Part shown: piece after piece, positions 60,574-64,000 of the stretch
How the letters are laid out: each line of letters opens with the position of its first letter
How positions within the stretch are numbered: the first letter of the stretch is position 1
Assembly (NCBI GenBank): GCA_020249265.1
Contig: JADCGA010000020.1
Span: forward strand, 54,055 to 118,054
Source of the DNA: Roseomonas sp.
GTDB taxonomy: Bacteria; Pseudomonadota; Alphaproteobacteria; Acetobacterales; Acetobacteraceae
Length of the DNA: 64,000 nt
Direction: 5' to 3'
Notes under the pieces: generated by a model
What the model was told of the DNA's origin: nothing
The model's database searches: none
The model's input: the letters and a program-made list of their open reading frames with translations, nothing else
Position numbers and translations under genes: made by a program

Positions 60574-62253
60574 TTAATCGCCACGTGCCACCCCCTCTCG
60601 CCTTGGGTCGGAAGCGCCGATCAGCCCACCATTCGTCACGCGGATCACTTGCAGGCCGGAAATCATCTCCCGGATTGTTGCCTCATGCCCCCGCCCACGC
60701 AACGCTGCGGCCAGGGCGGCGGCGGGCGCGCCTTGTTCCAATTCCACCGGCCCGCCCATGGTGCCGATATGGGGCAGCGCCAGGGCTTCTTCCGGCGAAA
60801 GTCCCCAATCAAGCAGCGCAACCAGCGTCTTCGCGACATAGCCAATAATGCGCGGCCCACCTGGGGAACCCACCACGGCATGCAGCGCGCCCGAGGCATC
60901 CAGCACAATGGAAGGCGCCATGGATGACCGCGGCCTTTTGCCGGCCTCCACCCGATTGGCGATGGGCCGGCCATTGGCTTCCGGCGCGAAGCTGAAATCG
61001 GTCAGTTGGTTATTCAGCAAAAAGCCCCGCACCATCAGCCTTGCGCCGAAAATCGCTTCAATGGTTGTGGTCATGGAAAGCGCATTGCCCGCGCCATCCA
61101 CAATGGCGATGTGGCTGGTGCCCGCTTCATATTCCTGGGTTTGCGGGGCTGAGGATGTCTCCCGCCAGGAAGGATTGCCCGCCCTGACATTCTGCATGGC
61201 GCGGTCCCGATCCATCAATTGCGCGCGTGTGGTCAGATAGGCGCGATCCGTCAGGCCGCGCACCGGCACGTGCACGAAATCTGCATCCGCGAGGTACAGG
61301 TTGCGGTCAGCAAAGGCTAAGCGCCCGGCCTCCCCAAGCAGATGCGCCGCGTCCAGCCCGCGTGGGTCTAGCCGTGGCATATCGAAATGTTCAAGCAGGC
61401 CAAGGATTTGCGCCACCGCCACGCCGCCCGAAGAAGGCGGCGGGAAGCCGCAGACCCGAAAGCTGCGATAGGGCGTACAAATGGCGCTGCGCTGCCTTGG
61501 CTGGTAGCGCGCCAAATCTTCCAGCGCCATGACGCCCGGGTTGGTCGGGTGGTTGCGGATGGCGGCGATGATATCCTCCGCAATCGGGCCGCTTTGCAGC
61601 GCCGCCGCGCCATCGCGCGCGACCGCGCGCAGCGTTTCAGCCAAGGCCGGGTTGCGCAGCCGATGGCCCGGCGGCAGCGCTTGGCTATCCGGGGTGAAGA
61701 AATAGGCGGCAGAGGCCGGATCCCGCTTGAGTAACAGCGTATCAGCGGCGACTTGGCGCGAAAGCCTGGCGCTGACGGGAAAACCTTCTTCAGCGAGCCG
61801 AATGGCGGGTTCAAACAGCCGCGCCCAGGGCAGCTTGCCATGGGCGCGATGCGCCGCTTCCAGCACGGGCAATACACCCGGCACGCCAACCGCGCGCCCA
61901 CCGGCCATGGCTTCCAGGAAGGGCATGGGCCGGCCATCGCGCAGGAATAGCGCAGGCGTTGCGGCGGCGGGGGCGGTTTCCCGCCCATCCCAGGCTTCCA
62001 TGCCGCCATCGGCTGCGCGGCGAAACATGATGAAGGCGCCGCCGCCAATGCCGGAGGATTGCGGTTCCACGAGGGTAAGCACCGCCTGCACGGCCACTGC
62101 GGCATCCAAAGCGCCGCCGCCTTCGCGCAGCACGCCAAGCCCCGCTTCAACGGCCAGCGGATGGCCAGCCGCGACCATGTGGCGCTGCGCGGGCTGGGCG
62201 GCGGCCGGGAGGGGGGCGAGGAGGAGGGAGAGGAGAAGAAAGAAACGGATCAT
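60574..62253 (-). CDS. ggt: Gamma-glutamyltransferase
   Basis: A 559-residue periplasmic self-processing hydrolase/transpeptidase. Signal [20 protein letters not shown] precedes [49 protein letters not shown]. The nucleophile and cleavage site is T379 in [20 protein letters not shown] is the oxyanion/lid region. It cuts glutathione or other gamma-glutamyl compounds. Length is normal. It is the last GC-rich minus-strand gene before the AT-rich right end. Confidence 0.94.
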   Translation of the reverse strand: MIRFFLLLSLLLAPLPAAAQPAQRHMVAAGHPLAVEAGLGVLREGGGALDAAVAVQAVLTLVEPQSSGIGGGAFIMFRRAADGGMEAWDGRETAPAAATPALFLRDGRPMPFLEAMAGGRAVGVPGVLPVLEAAHRAHGKLPWARLFEPAIRLAEEGFPVSARLSRQVAADTLLLKRDPASAAYFFTPDSQALPPGHRLRNPALAETLRAVARDGAAALQSGPIAEDIIAAIRNHPTNPGVMALEDLARYQPRQRSAICTPYRSFRVCGFPPPSSGGVAVAQILGLLEHFDMPRLDPRGLDAAHLLGEAGRLAFADRNLYLADADFVHVPVRGLTDRAYLTTRAQLMDRDRAMQNVRAGNPSWRETSSAPQTQEYEAGTSHIAIVDGAGNALSMTTTIEAIFGARLMVRGFLLNNQLTDFSFAPEANGRPIANRVEAGKRPRSSMAPSIVLDASGALHAVVGSPGGPRIIGYVAKTLVALLDWGLSPEEALALPHIGTMGGPVELEQGAPAAALAAALRGRGHEATIREMISGLQVIRVTNGGLIGASDPRREGVARGD

Positions 62254-62288
62254 GGCGCTGGCCTGCTACTTTGCGGCAGAATAGCGCA

Positions 62289-62417
62289 ATGAAGCGCGAA
62301 ACCCCACCCACCCATCGCCTGCTGCGAGGCCGGCGCGCCTATGCCGCCGGTCAGGATGCGGCAGCGCTCCTTGCAGCAGTATCCCTTTCCACCAAGTGTG
62401 TTCTCATTAAGCCATGA
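62289..62417 (+). pseudogene. Possible truncated 5' gene fragment at the island edge
   Basis: A 42-codon reading frame starting 35 bp divergent from ggt. It begins MKRETPPTHRLLRGRRAYAAGQ and is GC-rich with local codon use to about position 62378, after which composition becomes AT-rich. I read this as the start of a host gene cut by an insertion. No strong ribosome site is visible, and the family is not recognised. The rest of 62418-62529 shows nothing. Confidence 0.3.
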
Positions 62418-62529
62418 TGAGCGCTTGATGGTTTTGGAGGATGCTAGGCGAAAAGTCGGCATTACTCCTATCCAGGACAGGCCAAGACAAAACACAAACA
62501 AAACTCATGCAGACCTGCGACGAATTTAT

Positions 62530-63690
62530 CTACTGGGTCAGCCAAGGCGCACGATAAGTGGAAATAACGGTCTTCTCGCCGTTGAGAAGTGAGAGACACA
62601 AAATTGGAAATTTTCGCCCAATAATCTCAGTTGCACGTGAGATGAGTTTCGCGGCCAGACACTGAGATTCGATACACCTTACCCATAAATCCGGGAAGTA
62701 CCTCGACAGCATACTCAACTGATAGGCAACCAGATAAAGATCAACGATTTCGAACATCTCTATGGGGTCTGCATACGAAATCATCGAATGGTCTAGCGTC
62801 TCACGAACGTCGGGCCAGTGAAACGTAACTCGGTCAGTATTGGTAGACTCAACATGGACTAAACCAGCCGATCCGTCTGATACGAGATCAAATCGGATAC
62901 GGTCTTTGAAATTTTCGTCAAGCACAAATCTATCTAAAATCATTCTAAGGTCCTGATCGTTTTCGCACCCGCTGAAACCCCAAGAGAATCGCGTTTTCAC
63001 TCCATCTTCGAAAACCTCTAGATTTGAACGTGACCTAATCTTGCGAACTCCGCATTTCTGAAGGTCTAAGTCTAGATCAGGAAATAACGCTAGCAAATCG
63101 AGTAAACTCCACCGTCGTCCAGAAATAGAACTAAACTCCGCGAGTGAACTTCCCCCAACAATTTTCATGGACCGCTTTCTTTTTTCGCCGATCCGCTCAT
63201 GGTTAAGGGCGTAATGCCAATCACGCTTTGGAAGAATTTTGTACCAATTTCCGAAATGTCCGTTCTCCAAAATCCCGGCTGAGCTGGACCGTAATAAATT
63301 AACGTTGGCCGCCGCGTCAGTTAAGCTACAGTCTGTTAGGAAGTCCAGTCCATGGCTCCGATTTTTTTTATCTTTTCGCAAGTAATCAAGGGACTTCGTT
63401 CCATCCCCAAGTATGAGCATCAGAAGCGACGCTAACGACGCAATACTATAATATGTGTGATTTGGGCTTGTAAATATCGAAGACGCCCGCGCTGCCTCCA
63501 TGTATTCTTTCGCTTGGAGCACGCAGACGCGTGCCTGTTGCGCCTGCTTGCGACGGTTCTCTCTTTCGTTCTTTGACAGAGGCGAACCGTGCTTCGATTC
63601 CAAATTCCTACAAACTAGGTCGATATTCGTGTATTCGAACAGCTCGCGCCATGTCTCCGCGTATATGTTATCCGTGGCTATCCACTTCAT
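62530..63690 (-). CDS. YaaC-like protein, AT-rich (possible island cargo)
   Basis: A 386-residue protein with much lower GC than the rest of the window. Residues about 70-114 (SSIFTSPNHTYYSIASLASLLMLILGDG... then RSHGLDF) resemble the YaaC family in the Tyr-Tyr helix and the conserved HG. A helical, charged N-terminal part (residues about 35-66) precedes it. The rest, such as WSLLDLLALFPDLDLDL, is unassigned. ATG 63690 overlaps the stop of a 20-codon leader ORF as ATGA. A TTG three codons upstream is the alternative. Function is unknown; family match is from memory. Confidence 0.6.
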   Translation of the reverse strand: MKWIATDNIYAETWRELFEYTNIDLVCRNLESKHGSPLSKNERENRRKQAQQARVCVLQAKEYMEAARASSIFTSPNHTYYSIASLASLLMLILGDGTKSLDYLRKDKKNRSHGLDFLTDCSLTDAAANVNLLRSSSAGILENGHFGNWYKILPKRDWHYALNHERIGEKRKRSMKIVGGSSLAEFSSISGRRWSLLDLLALFPDLDLDLQKCGVRKIRSRSNLEVFEDGVKTRFSWGFSGCENDQDLRMILDRFVLDENFKDRIRFDLVSDGSAGLVHVESTNTDRVTFHWPDVRETLDHSMISYADPIEMFEIVDLYLVAYQLSMLSRYFPDLWVRCIESQCLAAKLISRATEIIGRKFPILCLSLLNGEKTVISTYRAPWLTQ

Positions 63691-63749
63691 TTGATACAAC
63701 CGTCATTAAAACAAAACATGCAACTTCGGATAAATCTATTCATCATCAT
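63687..63749 (-). CDS. Small Cys-rich leader ORF
   Basis: Twenty codons starting ATG ATG ATG: MMMNRFIRSCMFCFNDGCIK, then TGA overlapping the YaaC-like ATG. AGGAG lies at 63761-63765, 11 bases before the first ATG, a little long. Translational coupling is plausible; whether the peptide is made is unknown. In 63764-63859 another open stretch (…MPLKSERARRASASIKPAFAIAD) ends at the IS edge and may be a remnant. Confidence 0.3.
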   Translation of the reverse strand: MMMNRFIRSCMFCFNDGCIK

Positions 63750-63860
63750 AACGAAAAATTCTCCTAATCTGCAATCGCAAATGCTGGCTTGATTGAGGCA
63801 GAGGCTCGGCGAGCTCTCTCGGATTTCAAGGGCATTGCGGACTCCGACTCAACGTCACTC

Positions 63861-64000
63861 TGAACCGCCCCGGGTTTGCCGGAGGCTGTTTTGCTTAAGT
63901 TATGCTGCCATGGCTGGTTGATCCAGTGAGGCATAGTAGCGTTCTTCGGCTTCCGCGGGCGGGATATAGCCGATTGGTGCCAACAAGCGTCTGTTATTGA
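63861..64000 (-). mobile_element. IS3-family insertion sequence, end with terminal inverted repeat
   Basis: The terminal repeat begins at 63861 with TGAACCGCCCCGGGTTTGCC, a typical IS3-family end, and is preceded by the host trinucleotide CTC, a candidate target duplication. The element runs beyond the window. The transposase gene reads on the minus strand and stops at 63900-63902. Confidence 0.8.
63900..64000 (-). CDS. IS3-family transposase OrfB, C-terminal end (5' end outside window)
   Basis: The last 33 codons read NNRRLLAPIGYIPPAEAEER then YYASLDQPAMAA and stop. NNRRLLxPIGYIPPAEAEERYYA is the typical end of IS3-family DDE transposases. The gene body with the catalytic DDE residues lies to the right of the window, so intactness cannot be judged. 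Confidence 0.85.
   Translation of the reverse strand, partial: NNRRLLAPIGYIPPAEAEERYYASLDQPAMAA

Overview
The window is about 62% GC, has very short intergenic gaps and is almost entirely chromosomal coding sequence of an alphaproteobacterium. Acetobacteraceae or a related Rhodospirillales lineage is my best guess. The inference rests on a FliX/FlgI/rod-binding/FlgN-like flagellar block with a sigma-54 promoter, a DksA without the usual zinc cysteines, several Bug/TTT periplasmic receptors without membrane partners, many CaiB/BaiF CoA-transferases, and the TamA-TamB pair. No stretch longer than 300 bases lacks a candidate feature. There is no rRNA and no CRISPR array; one tRNA gene (Val, anticodon CAC) is present.

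Layout. 1-6.7 kb: CitE-type lyase and CaiB transferase divergent from a Bug receptor, then an HpaB/AbfD-family flavoprotein, its divergent TetR regulator with a clear operator, and an NtaA-type monooxygenase. 6.7-12.6 kb: housekeeping genes dapB, xerC, DUF484, a transaldolase-like gene, priA and dksA. 12.7-15.1 kb: flagellar fliX divergent from flgI, a rod-binding gene and a flgN-like gene. 15.2-26.8 kb: mixed metabolism, including RidA, a Gfo/Idh/MocA oxidoreductase, an MFS exporter, an amidase, and a LysR regulator followed by a DoxX plus VOC-dioxygenase pair resembling Bacillus catDE. This part also has a Bug receptor, a 2-hydroxyacid dehydrogenase, an M20 peptidase and an EF-hand protein. 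26.8-33.2 kb: a CoA-ester degradation locus (CitE, PrpD, MaoC, acyl-CoA dehydrogenase, CaiB, Bug receptor) whose gene content matches the itaconate (rip) operons known from Pseudomonas. 33.2-40.5 kb: a SorAB-type sulfite dehydrogenase, an aldo/keto reductase, a second acyl-CoA dehydrogenase, tRNA-Val, a sulfotransferase, and DUF3108, Gph and DUF1178 genes. 40.5-46.2 kb: tamB and tamA. 46.2-57.4 kb: an M20 amidohydrolase, a cupin, an esterase, an XRE regulator, glyoxylate genes (hyi, glxR) and a complete five-gene dipeptide/oligopeptide-type ABC transporter. 57.4-62.3 kb: three genes for a CDP-linked, probably C-methylated deoxysugar, and a gamma-glutamyltranspeptidase. 62.3-64 kb: an abrupt drop in GC with a truncated ORF, an AT-rich YaaC-like gene with a small leader ORF, and the end of an IS3-family element. 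This last part looks like the edge of an acquired island.

How the parts work together. Much of the window serves uptake and CoA-dependent breakdown of organic acids: Bug receptors, CaiB transferases, hydratases and CitE lyases. The most unusual sequence structures are the strong terminator plus two tandem 46-bp nested hairpins between the ABC binding-protein gene and its permease genes, the sigma-54 promoter with upstream dyads before flgI, the TetR operator, the LysR-type dyad before the catDE-like pair, and the right-hand island edge.
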